Assembly (NCBI GenBank): GCA_014218235.1
Contig: CM024760.1
Location: forward strand, 8,970,049-9,034,048
Source: Colocasia esculenta
Lineage: Eukaryota > Streptophyta > Magnoliopsida > Alismatales > Araceae
Length of the DNA: 64,000 bases
Direction: 5' to 3'
Position numbers and translations under genes: made by a program. Below, in pieces: positions 1 through 9,415 of this stretch (position 1 is its first letter; the number at the start of each line of letters is the position of its first letter). The notes below the pieces were generated by a model. The model worked only from the letters and a program-made list of their open reading frames with translations, did not search any database and was not told the origin of the DNA.

Positions 1-395
1 TGACGGATCTAAAAAACAACAATTACATATAAAGGGTTAAAACACACAACCCGGGGGTCCAAAATCCCAAATAAGGATCTGATCGGCGTGCCGTTTTCTC
101 CCACACGACGGGTGGGTTAACGTGACGTGTGCGAACTGACGGATTCCAATTTGGATTCCCGGATGGGGTCGGGCGTTCAATTGACGGATCTAAAAAACAA
201 CAAATTACATATAAGAGCTAAAACCAACAACCCGAGGGTCCAAAATCTCAAATAGGGATCCGATCGACATGCCGTTTTCTCCCACACGACCGGGTGGGTT
301 AATGTGACGTGTGCGAACTGACGGATTCGAATTTGGATTCCCGGATTGGGTCGGGCGTTCAATTGACAGATCTAAAAAACAATCAAGTACATATG
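1..395. repeat. about 181-bp tandem repeat inside the CACTA element
   Basis: A unit starting TGACGGATCTAAAAAACAA begins at 1, again at 182, and a third decayed start is at 364. The first two units match nearly end to end with scattered substitutions and small indels, and each ends in TCGGGCGTTCAAT. No coding function is apparent. Confidence 0.85.
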
Positions 396-517
396 GATCT
401 AAAATTAGTATCTAATTAAGTTTGAAAAATAATCACATATTTTAATTTTAATTTTTGAAAATAATATATGTCTTTTAATTTTATTAATGTTTCTCATATT
501 AATTTTATTTATTATAG

Positions 518-583
518 GATCCACCTTCGCCAGCAGACGATGACGAGGCAGGGACAGCAGACGATCCAGCTCATCTATCTTGA
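518..583 (+). CDS. possible last exon of the CACTA transposase
   Basis: After a T-rich tract and a plausible splice acceptor (ATTATAG, ending at 517) there are 21 codons with many Asp, Pro and Ala residues, then TGA at 581-583. A short acidic last exon is common in plant CACTA TNP2/TNP1-type genes, and the position just inside the subterminal repeats fits. The exon is too short for domain evidence, and the rest of the gene lies outside the window. The longer overlapping ORF at 468-758 is AT-rich and looks spurious. Confidence 0.3.
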   Translation, partial: DPPSPADDDEAGTADDPAHLS

Positions 584-1130
584 CTTTTTTGTATTTATTA
601 TTCTGTATGATGTTATATTTATTGTAGTTTATGATTTATGTTTGATGTTGATTATTTGTGAATTTTATGAATATTGTAGCAGGTTTAAAAATACATTTTC
701 ATTTGTTATTTATAAAAAAAATAAACTGCAAATTCTGACGGATTTTCCGACGGATTAATATCCGTTGGAAAATAAAGATTAATGACTGATAACTCGGTCG
801 GTAAATCCGTCAGTATATCCGTCTATATTGCTGACGAAAATTTTCCGACAGATTGTGTGTCAGTATTTACCGACAGATATTCCGACGGATTTACCGACGG
901 AATTGCGGTCGATAAATACTGACCGTAGTTCCGACGGATCTATCCATCGGCCTTACCGACAGATTTCCAACGGAATTATTATCCGTCGGTAATTTCTGAC
1001 CAATTATTTCCGACGGACAGTTTCCGACGAACTTTCGACGGAAAGCGGTCGGAAGGTACTATTTTCGACAAATGACCGTCGGATTTCCGACGGATTGGTT
1101 CCGTCGGAAAAAGTGCATTTTCTTGTGGTG

Positions 1131-2572
1131 AGTGTGGCATTCGACTATATCAGTCGAATGTCGCATTCGACTGTAGCAGTCGAATTATGTGTAATACTGT
1201 AGTAGTCCAATGTGGCAGTCGAATGTGGTAGTCACTGTAGCAGTCGAATGTATGGTAGTCACTGTAGCAGTCCAATGTGGCAGTCGAATTATGTATAACT
1301 CACAGTCTGGTACTTAGAAACTTTTTAGCAGGGAGTTGGATGGTCTCACAGTGTATAGCATGATCAAGTGTGTGTACAGGGGTGTACACACTATGGTTCT
1401 AGGGATGATCCTAGCCAAGTTAAGCTTACAGTATAACACAGAAAAGCTTTTATTACTACAGAAGTGATCACCATCGTGGTGTGGGACATTCCTAGAATAA
1501 TCATGGAGGGTCAAACAGTAACATAATACCTAGTCCAAGGATGAACGGAAGGAAGAAAGAAGTTTGAATCCTACACAAGAGATTTCATAACAAGTCAAGT
1601 GAGAAAGATTGAGAGAGAAAGGAAAAGAATTCTACCTTTTCAGTAGAGTGTCCTCCTTTACACAGAACTTCCAAAAATATGGAAAAGAAGAGAAGGCTTG
1701 CAGCAGTTAGAGAGATCTGATCTATATCAGCCGAAGCATGAGTAGCACACTGCATGTAGCTCCCACCTCAAGATCTGCAGCCCCTTTTGCTCAGAAGTAG
1801 CAGCAGGAAACACTAGGAGAAAAATCAAAGAAAGTGATAGACAGGGAGAACATCTAGGAGAAGCTGTCCTGGGAAGGTCGGAATGCTGCGTACAGGAAGA
1901 TTTTTATCACCCAAAGCTTCCAGGTGCAAGGAACGCAGGCTTACAGGTATTGGGGTAAAAACCCCCAATTAATCACCCACAGCCACCTGGTGCAAGCATC
2001 ACCCTACGATTAGCACATGGGTAAAAATGTGTAAGAGATTTAACCCACCATGACATAAGCTTACGTTGCCCATGGTACGTAAGCATGCAAAAATCCAAAA
2101 ATCCTTGTCGTAATTAATCCATAATTCGGCTGGCCCAATGTTCCTCTTGTAAACATATCCAAATGAAGTCCATTTGTGTTGAAATTTCAGTCATAATCTA
2201 ATGTAATGGTTTTACAAATTATGGTGATTTTTATTTAATTTTTAGAATTTATCTTACACAGGGTGAAAATTCACCCGAAAAATAGTTGCGGCAACTTATC
2301 CTCGAAGTCCGCATGTCAATAAATCCAGATATTTATGTTTATATTATCTCCACATTTTTCTGAGAATTATGGTGTTCTCAGATTTATTTTTTGTTACAGT
2401 TTTCCGGTGTCGCCCTGTCGGAGCGCGCACCTCGGCGTACAACACTGGGGAAACGTACGTCGTCCTTAATTAAACTCAGATCCTAATTATTTCAATTTAA
2501 TGAAAAATAATAATATATAATAACCATATTATTCATATTTTCCTAGCACTTTAAATTTTTTGGGGTGTTACA
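1131..2572 (-). repeat. 3' LTR of the Tekay element (partial)
   Basis: Nearly identical to 9220-10683, including the short CAGTCGAATG-type array at its left and the end GGGGTGTTACA. The part equivalent to 7777-9219 is missing here because the CACTA element interrupts it. Confidence 0.93.
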
Positions 2573-2584
2573 CTCTCCCCTACT
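2573..2584 (-). promoter_or_regulatory. polypurine tract of the Tekay element
   Basis: On the minus strand AGTAGGGGAGAG lies directly upstream of the LTR start TGTAACACCC. This is the usual plus-strand primer for reverse transcription and fixes the orientation and the LTR edge at 2572. Confidence 0.85.
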
Positions 2585-2627
2585 AAAAGAAATTTGGTCC
2601 TCCAAATTTAATAACACAACGGTACGG

Positions 2628-4286
2628 TTACTGACCTGTAAATAATTCCGGATACTTGACTTTGATGGTGTCCTCCAGTTCCCATGTTGCCTCTTCTTGA
2701 CCTTGCCTATTCCACTGAATCTTTAATAATGGGACTTCCTTGTTCCGAAGTTGTTTAATCTTCCGGTCAAGAATTTGTACGGGTCTTTCTTCATATGCCA
2801 GATTATCATGTACTTCCAGATCTTGGTATTCAATAATGTGTTCTGGATCATATACGTATTTTCTCAACATCGACACATGAAAAACATCATGTACCTTGGA
2901 CAGTTGCGGTGGAAGTGCCAATTGGTAAGTCATTTCCCCAACTCTTTTTAGTATTTCAAATGGTCCAATATATCTTGGACTCAACTTTCCCTTAATACCA
3001 AATCTCTTAATTCTACGTCGGGGAGATACTTTCAAGAACCCATGATCACCTTGTTGAAACTCTAATTCTCTCCTTCGTCGATCAGCATAACTTTTCTGTC
3101 GATCTTGGGCAGCTTTCATTCGCTCTTGAACCAACTTAATAATTTCTGTTGTTTCTTGGATCATTTCTGGTCCAAGAATGTGTGACTCTTTCGATTCCAC
3201 CCAACACAAAGGTGATCTACACTGTCGACCATATAATGCTTCAAATGGTGCCATTTGAATAGTAGACTGGTAGCTATTGTTATAAGCAAATTCCATGATT
3301 GCTAAGTGAGTATTCCAGTCACTTCCGAACTCTAATATACAAGCATGACACATATCCTCAATAACCTGATTCACCCGTTCAGTCTGTCCGTCGGTTTGAG
3401 GATGAAATGTTGTACTAAATTTCAATTTAGTCCCCAATGCGCCTTGTAGTTCTCTCCAAAAGTGTGAAGTAAACCTTGCATCTCTGTCGGAGACAATATC
3501 TTTCGGAATTCCATACAACCGGACTACCTCATTCATGTACAGAGCCGCTAGAACACTCACAGACCATCTCGTCTTGATTGCTAAGAAATGAGCTGATTTT
3601 GTGAGTCGATCAATGATTACCCAAATTGCATCATATCCACTTCGTGTCTTGGGCAACCCCACAATGAAATCCATACCGATACTGTCCCATTTCCATTCTG
3701 GTATTTCAAGTGGTCTTAGCTTTCCTGCCGGTTTCTGGTGTTCGGCTTTAACTTTTTGACACGTCAAACATTTGGCTATGAAATCCACAATGTCTTTCTT
3801 CATATTGCACCACCAGAAATGCTTCTTCAAATCCTGATACATCTTGACAGCTCCTGGATGAATGGTGTAGTGCGACCGATGAGCTTCTTCTAAATTTTGC
3901 TTCTTGATCTCAGAATTATCCGGCACACACAACCTGTCCCGGAATCGAAGATTTTCATGAACATCTTCAATAAAATCAGGTCTAGATGCCAACTTTTCTC
4001 TAATCTCTGTCAATATTGGGTCATTGTCTTGTTGCTCTCCTATTTGCTTCAGCAAACCAGACTGCACTGTCAAGTTGTCAATTATAACTCTTCCTTCTTG
4101 TGGCTCGACTTTCAAACTTAATGTGGAAAATTCCTCTAGCAATTTCCATTCCTTCACTTGTAATTGGAATACCTTGGCTATAGGATTCCTACTGAGTGCA
4201 TCTGCCACAGTGTTACCTTTTCCTGGATGGTACTCAATTTTAAAGTCATAATCTTTAATATACTCCATCCACCTTCTTTGTCTCAT
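2628..4286 (-). CDS. pol: Tekay pol 3' part: RNase H end, integrase, chromodomain
   Basis: The 552-codon ORF begins inside RNase H (DALSR near residue 29). The integrase zinc-binding domain shows His136/139/143 with Cys173 and Cys176 (CLTC). The catalytic triad is Asp206 (GMDF), Asp267 (VSDRD) and Glu303 (QTER), with the D35E spacing. The last ~55 residues form a chromodomain with the WELED motif, ending KYPELFTGQ. Integrase inserts the cDNA; chromodomains of this clade are thought to steer insertion to particular chromatin. The ATG at 4286 is an internal Met: the true reading frame enters from the upstream pieces, from which it is separated by a frameshift. The integrase portion itself is open and has all key residues. 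Confidence 0.93.
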   Translation of the reverse strand: MRQRRWMEYIKDYDFKIEYHPGKGNTVADALSRNPIAKVFQLQVKEWKLLEEFSTLSLKVEPQEGRVIIDNLTVQSGLLKQIGEQQDNDPILTEIREKLASRPDFIEDVHENLRFRDRLCVPDNSEIKKQNLEEAHRSHYTIHPGAVKMYQDLKKHFWWCNMKKDIVDFIAKCLTCQKVKAEHQKPAGKLRPLEIPEWKWDSIGMDFIVGLPKTRSGYDAIWVIIDRLTKSAHFLAIKTRWSVSVLAALYMNEVVRLYGIPKDIVSDRDARFTSHFWRELQGALGTKLKFSTTFHPQTDGQTERVNQVIEDMCHACILEFGSDWNTHLAIMEFAYNNSYQSTIQMAPFEALYGRQCRSPLCWVESKESHILGPEMIQETTEIIKLVQERMKAAQDRQKSYADRRRRELEFQQGDHGFLKVSPRRRIKRFGIKGKLSPRYIGPFEILKRVGEMTYQLALPPQLSKVHDVFHVSMLRKYVYDPEHIIEYQDLEVHDNLAYEERPVQILDRKIKQLRNKEVPLLKIQWNRQGQEEATWELEDTIKVKYPELFTGQ

Positions 4287-4288
4287 GT

Positions 4289-4483
4289 TCAGTTCTTTTT
4301 GTGAAAATAATATTTGAGACTCTTATGATCGGAGTACACTATGAACTGACTGTCATACAAGTAGTGTCTCCATAGCTTGAGAGCAAAGATTACTGCGGCC
4401 AACTCCAAATCATGTATTGGGTAATTTTTCTCGTGAATCTTCAACTGTCTAGATGCATAAGCAATGACTCTTCTCTCTTGCAT
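4289..4483 (-). pseudogene. pol: Tekay RNase H middle fragment between two frameshifts
   Basis: The 64-codon stretch from QERRVIAYASRQLK to SDHKSLKYYF is the middle of a Ty3-type RNase H; the Asp of SDHKSL is a conserved active-site region. It lies out of frame with the upstream gag-RT ORF, which stops at 4483-4485, and with the downstream integrase ORF. Each junction looks like a net one-base indel relative to the usual protein. Either this copy is dead or the assembly has base-level errors here. Confidence 0.85.
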
Positions 4484-6969
4484 TACACACCACCCAGTCC
4501 AATACTTGAAGCATCAGTATAGACCTCAAATGTTTTTCCTTCTATCGGCAAGGCTAAAATTGGTGCAGTTGATAGACATTCTTTCAATAACTGGAATGCT
4601 TGTTCACAACTCTCACTCCATTCAAACGCAGTTCCTTTTCTAGTCAATTGTGTGAGAGGTGAAGCAATTGTAGAAAAATCATTAACAAACCGCCGGTGGT
4701 AACTGGCCATACCCAGAAAACTTCTGATTTTAGAAAGGTTCTTAGGTTGCTCCCATTTTTGTATAATTTCTATCTTTGAGGAATCTACTGACAATCCTTC
4801 ACCGGAGATAATGTGCCCTAAGAACATTACTTGCCTTAACCAAAATTCACATTTACTAAACTTTGCATATAGTTTGTGATCTCTTAACAATTGCAAAGTA
4901 ATCCGTAAATGGGTTTCATGCTCTTCTATACTCTTGGAGTAAATCAATATGTCATCTATGAATATGACCACAAACTGATCCAAATAAGGTCTGAACACGT
5001 CATTCATCAAACGCATAAATGCAGCTGGTGCATTTGTCAATCCAAACGGCATCACTACGAATTCATAATGCCCATATCTAGTTCGGAAAGCTGTTTTATG
5101 AATGTCCTGCTCCTGAATTCTGAGTTGATGATAACCAGACCTTAAATCAATTTTGGAGAAATACTGTGCTCCAGACAATTGATCAAATAGATCATCGATT
5201 CTTGGAAGTGGGTACTTGTTCTTTATGGTCAATTGGTTCAATTGTCGGTAATCTATGCATAATCGCAACGACCCATCCTTCTTCTTAACAAATAATACTG
5301 GAGCACCCCAAGGTGAGGTACTGGGTCTAATAAACCCCTTCTCTATTAATTCCAGCAATTGCCTTTTTAGATCTTTCAATTCTTCCATCGACATTCTGTA
5401 GGGTGTTCTGGATATCGGTGTAGCTCCTGGTATCAACTCAATTGAGAAGTTCACTTCCCTACTAGGTGGCACCCCTGGTAACTCCTCGGGAAAAAGATCA
5501 AGAAATTCCCTTACCACGGAAATGTCTTCCAACCCAATAATGTTCTGATTTATCACGGTTACCAAAGCCAAATATCCTTGACAGCCTTTTTGCACCAATT
5601 TGCATGCTTTGATTGCTGAAATTATAGGTATGCTTCTAGTGCGGGGTTTATCAAAAATCATGGAGATAGTTTCCTTTCCCAAAAAGGTTACCTGACTTAA
5701 TCGGCAATCTAAGTTTGCATGGTGTTTGGATAGCCAGTCAACCCCAAGGATTACATCATAGTCCCACATTTCTAAACATATCAAGTCACCGGGTAAATTA
5801 TGTCCTTTGACTAAAATCTGGCTAGCAGGGTAGTATTCCTTAAGTTCCTTACCCTCACTTAGAGGAGTTGCAACCTTAAGTGGTGTAGATAATGTAACTG
5901 ATTTTACTTCCAAGGATTTAGCAAACTCATAACTAACAAAAGAATGTGTAGCTCCTGAATCAAACAATACATACGCAAGTTTTGAGTTTACTAACAGTGT
6001 ACCTTCTATCAATCCCACTTCTGGCAGGGATTCAGGTTCCACATCCTGAATGGCTTGAAGTCTACCTTGCTTCATTCGGGGGTTCTGATTTGTTGGTGCA
6101 GTCTTGGGCATCGGGCAATCTGGGATTCGATGTTGCATACTCCCACAGCGGAGACAAGCACCCAACCGACGCCAGCAATTCTCAGCCTTGTGTCCGTCGA
6201 GATGGCAATGCTTACAAACATCCCTACCTCCAACTGGAGCTTTTCCTGCCTTCTTTGCAGCTTGCTGAAACTTCGGGGCATTTCCCGGTTCATACTTCCT
6301 TTTTCGATCCGAAGATCCTTCTCCATACTTCCCTCTAATCTTATCCACAGTGTCATTCGCAGCTTCCAGTGCCAAGGCTCTCTTAACCATTTCTGAATAG
6401 GTAGTGATTAGATGAGGAGTTAGCTGCATCATAAAATTGGGACACAGACCATTCATAAACCTTTTAGCCTTTAATTTTTCTGTGGCTATAAGATGTGGAG
6501 CGTACTTGGATAATCGGGCAAACTGAGCCTCATACTCTGATACTGTCATCCTGAGTTGTTTTAAACTAGCAAATTCATTTGCTTTCTCCTCCTGAACTAC
6601 CTCAGAGAAATATTGATCATTAAATAGTTCCACAAACTCCTCCCAACTCACTTGAGTTGCATCCTCTAAGGTAGCCTCCACAATTTCCCACCATGGTCGG
6701 GCATCCCGATCTAATTGGAATGTTGTCAGACGAACTTTTTCTTCTCCTGTACATTTGATCATCTTGAAAATTCGCTCAATATCTTTCAACCAATTCTCGG
6801 CCTCATCCGGGTTTGTACTTCCAGCAAATCTTGGGGGGTCCAAGCTTCGAAAATCTTTAAATAAGCTTGTTCCGTTATGACTGTTGTTTCGAGCTATTGT
6901 TTTCATTACTCGGGTCAAGTCTTGCATTGAATTCTCCATTTTTCTCCAGCTAGCATCACCTCTGTTCAT
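4483..6969 (-). CDS. gag-pol: Tekay Gag-protease-reverse transcriptase
   Basis: 828 codons. Retrotransposon Gag domain about residues 40-200. Two zinc knuckles, C252-C255-H260-C265 and C272-C275-H280-C285; two such knuckles are a feature of this clade. Aspartic protease active site DSGAT at 337-341. RT about 500-740, with the catalytic box FIDD at 670-673 and the PFGLTNAPA motif near 641. The start of RNase H (TDASS) is near 820, then an in-frame TAA stops the ORF at 4483-4485. Gag forms the particle, protease matures it, RT copies the RNA. The start at 6969 is the first Met ahead of the Gag domain. The frame is open through RT, so the damage is confined to RNase H. Confidence 0.94.
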   Translation of the reverse strand: MNRGDASWRKMENSMQDLTRVMKTIARNNSHNGTSLFKDFRSLDPPRFAGSTNPDEAENWLKDIERIFKMIKCTGEEKVRLTTFQLDRDARPWWEIVEATLEDATQVSWEEFVELFNDQYFSEVVQEEKANEFASLKQLRMTVSEYEAQFARLSKYAPHLIATEKLKAKRFMNGLCPNFMMQLTPHLITTYSEMVKRALALEAANDTVDKIRGKYGEGSSDRKRKYEPGNAPKFQQAAKKAGKAPVGGRDVCKHCHLDGHKAENCWRRLGACLRCGSMQHRIPDCPMPKTAPTNQNPRMKQGRLQAIQDVEPESLPEVGLIEGTLLVNSKLAYVLFDSGATHSFVSYEFAKSLEVKSVTLSTPLKVATPLSEGKELKEYYPASQILVKGHNLPGDLICLEMWDYDVILGVDWLSKHHANLDCRLSQVTFLGKETISMIFDKPRTRSIPIISAIKACKLVQKGCQGYLALVTVINQNIIGLEDISVVREFLDLFPEELPGVPPSREVNFSIELIPGATPISRTPYRMSMEELKDLKRQLLELIEKGFIRPSTSPWGAPVLFVKKKDGSLRLCIDYRQLNQLTIKNKYPLPRIDDLFDQLSGAQYFSKIDLRSGYHQLRIQEQDIHKTAFRTRYGHYEFVVMPFGLTNAPAAFMRLMNDVFRPYLDQFVVIFIDDILIYSKSIEEHETHLRITLQLLRDHKLYAKFSKCEFWLRQVMFLGHIISGEGLSVDSSKIEIIQKWEQPKNLSKIRSFLGMASYHRRFVNDFSTIASPLTQLTRKGTAFEWSESCEQAFQLLKECLSTAPILALPIEGKTFEVYTDASSIGLGGV

Positions 6970-7301
6970 GATTAAATTGTACGAGTATCTGAGACATCCA
7001 ATAATGCATACATTAATCCGAAATCAAACCATTCTCATATTTATCATGTACAACTTGAATGCCAAATATCACACAACATTTCATTAACTAGTCAAAATAT
7101 TTACATTGCATTGACACTAGCACTTTTGTTACATAAACTAAAAATATTCACAACATTCTCCCTACTAGACCGTCATTTTTACAATACCATCAACACCGTC
7201 CAACCTCTCACTTCACATATACATGGAAGTTGTATGTACAACCACTACTTCAAACAAAAGGAGAGGTTTACAAAATTAGATTTCCTCCTTCCTGACTAAC
7301 T

Positions 7302-7640
7302 TTACTCTGGTACTGCAGATCCTTCAGACTGAGGTGGCTGCTCCTCTACCTGGCCATAATACAACTCTCTTGCTGCTTCAGTCATTATGTCCATATATCC
7401 TTCCATGAGGTGGAGTAACATTTCCTGCCCCAACCTTAATTGGTCCAGATAGTTCATGATTTGAGTCATGGAATCCAGAGAAGCATGGGGATTGCCCGCT
7501 AGGAAGGCACCCGCGGTCAGGTGAAGTACTTCCTCTTTAATTTGTATATGGGCTTCCCGCTGGGTTTGGGCATAAAGTTCAATATCTTGGCGGAGAATGT
7601 CCATGTTTGCCACCAATCTCTCTCGTGCATTTATGTCCAT
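7302..7640 (-). CDS. small extra ORF in the Tekay leader, function unknown
   Basis: 112 codons between the primer-binding site (7757-7768) and gag (6969), on the element's sense strand. The protein is mostly predicted helix (many Leu, Glu, Gln, Met), with an acidic Pro/Gln/Glu-rich tail. It has no Cys, no obvious zinc knuckle and no membrane segment. I do not recognise the family. The composition looks coding, and the ORF is uninterrupted while pol is broken. It could be an accessory ORF, a detached N-terminal piece of Gag, or a regulatory upstream ORF. Confidence 0.5.
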   Translation of the reverse strand: MDINARERLVANMDILRQDIELYAQTQREAHIQIKEEVLHLTAGAFLAGNPHASLDSMTQIMNYLDQLRLGQEMLLHLMEGYMDIMTEAARELYYGQVEEQPPQSEGSAVPE

Positions 7641-7756
7641 GCTGAAATAAATATTAAATTAAGCATATAGATAGTTACAAAATCATTATTTCCATTACAA
7701 CTAATCTCATGTTTCTACCCCAACTCACTGGTTGTCCCTAGGATTATCGACCTAAG

Positions 7757-7768
7757 GCTCTGATACCA
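7757..7768 (-). promoter_or_regulatory. primer-binding site (initiator Met-tRNA) of the Tekay element
   Basis: The plus strand reads GCTCTGATACCA, which is TGGTATCAGAGC on the minus strand, the standard site complementary to the 3' end of initiator methionine tRNA. It lies eight bases inside the LTR edge at 7777. Confidence 0.95.
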
Positions 7769-8961
7769 AATTTATCTGTCACGTCCTAATAAAAGTCTAT
7801 TTATTGGAAAATGACAAAAAACAGGCACAAGGATATGATTAACATATAATCCTTATGTTACCGTAAGCGGAAGTCTTTACTACATAAGCTCCTCATTGTA
7901 AACTAGGTGAGAAGTGAGCAAGAGTAAACATTATTCATTACATTCTCTAATTACATATCTAAAATAGAAAAAGGTTGAATAGCTCGCCATTAGGGTCCAC
8001 TCAGCACACATGCCCTTGTTAAACTTCATCCCCATCTTGGTTGCCTGAAAGGAAAGAAGATGTGAGCTAGCTAGCCCAGTAGAATTCAAATCCTTAAATT
8101 TCAGAAACAGGAACATATGATAACCAAGGTAAAGAACATGGCTGATGTCAGAGGGAGACAATTAAACATCTTATCATGGCAGTGAATATAACAGTAGTAT
8201 TAAAACACAGGGCATGCTCAGGATTTACAGTGAAGATCAAAATTCTGGTTCATATAAATATTCACACAGGACAGTTAATAAGATGACCACAATCAGGCAG
8301 TATTGATGCAATGCCAAACATCTGTTGTCCTTTATCATTCCGTACGGCCAGTAAATGAATTCGGGTGCTCCTCCCAGGACTGGACCAGCCCTATTTGCAC
8401 AGGCATTATCAGTCAAGTGGGGTCCATGGACCCAATAGTTGTCATCACCGGTTGTTCATATATGATTAACAGGTGTACTATTTGGAAGTAATACTTACTG
8501 AATAATTCAAGAAGGGTAAATTACACAATATGGATGAGTTCTGTAGTGATATGACAGTAAATTTACCAAGGAAAAGGAAGATTATAGCTTGATAGGTTAA
8601 TAGGATGAAGTTTTAATGAGAGTTTGTACCCAGGAGGTTGATAACATATCAATGTAAAAGTCATATTAATGCAAAATAAGGGATGCGTAGGTTTGACTTT
8701 TCTTTCAGTATGAGAGGGCTCCATTGGAGAAGTCATATGTGTGCTTATCATTTTTCACCGGACCTTGCATTTTTGGCATTCTACTAGGTTTATTTGAATT
8801 ATGAGACCTCTAGGTAGGCCAAATTATGAGAGATTAGAAAGACGTTATTTTGATGAAATCGCCAAAATCGTATTTTTCTTCTTCGGTGGGAGAGTTGACT
8901 TTTTATTGGTAAGAGATATGATTTTTCTGACATTTTTATTGGATTCAAATGGGGGGTACTT

Positions 8962-9018
8962 CCTTATTTACATGTAATATCTTAAGTAAATGTTAAATGA
9001 TATTACATGTGAATAAGG
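8962..9018. repeat. long hairpin in the Tekay LTR
   Basis: Arms 8962-8980 and 9000-9018 pair at 18 of 19 positions around a 19-nt loop. It lies in the part of the LTR not represented in the truncated left copy. Confidence 0.9.
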
Positions 9019-9099
9019 TGCAAGTCTCAGTCTCGCAGGGGTTCTGTTGACACTTCAGGAAGAGACAGTTCTGATAGAAACACAGAAATCTGGCTAACT

Positions 9100-9415
9100 C
9101 CACTACATGTGAGTCGAATCATGTATAAATGGGCAGTCAATCGAATGTAGTGGTCTATGGCAGTCGAATGTAGTAGTAAGTGGTATCAGTCAAATGTAGT
9201 ATGCGACTGTAGCAGTCGGAGTGTGGCATTCGACTGTATCAGTCGAATGTAGCATTCGACTGTAGCAGTCGAATTATGTGTAATACTGTAGCAGTCAAAT
9301 GTGGCAGTCGAATTATGTATAAAACTGGCAGTCGAATGTGGTAGTCACTGTAGCAGTCGAATGTATGGTAGTAACTGTAGCAGTCGAATGTGGCAGTCGA
9401 ATTATGTATAACTCA
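9100..9415. repeat. cluster of CAGTCGAATG / CATTCGACTG motifs in the Tekay LTR
   Basis: A 10-bp motif occurs more than a dozen times in both orientations, with spacers such as TGTAG and TATGTATAA. The same cluster is seen at 1138-1290 in the other LTR. A plausible reading is a repeated transcription-factor site in the U3 or leader part of the LTR. Confidence 0.85.

Larger units (their letters stand above)
1..1130 (+). mobile_element. CACTA (En/Spm, CMC) transposon, right-hand part
   Basis: The right end at 1119-1130 reads TTTCTTGTGGTG, one base from the reverse complement of the plant CACTA terminus CACTACAAGAAA. From about 730 to 1110 the DNA is packed with direct and inverted copies of TCCGACGGA / TCCGTCGGA, the dense subterminal repeats that CACTA transposases bind. 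The next base (1131) is inside a Tekay LTR, which shows the insertion target; the expected 3-bp target duplication would be AGT (1131-1133). The other end lies left of the window, so element length and the second terminus are unknown. Confidence 0.85.
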
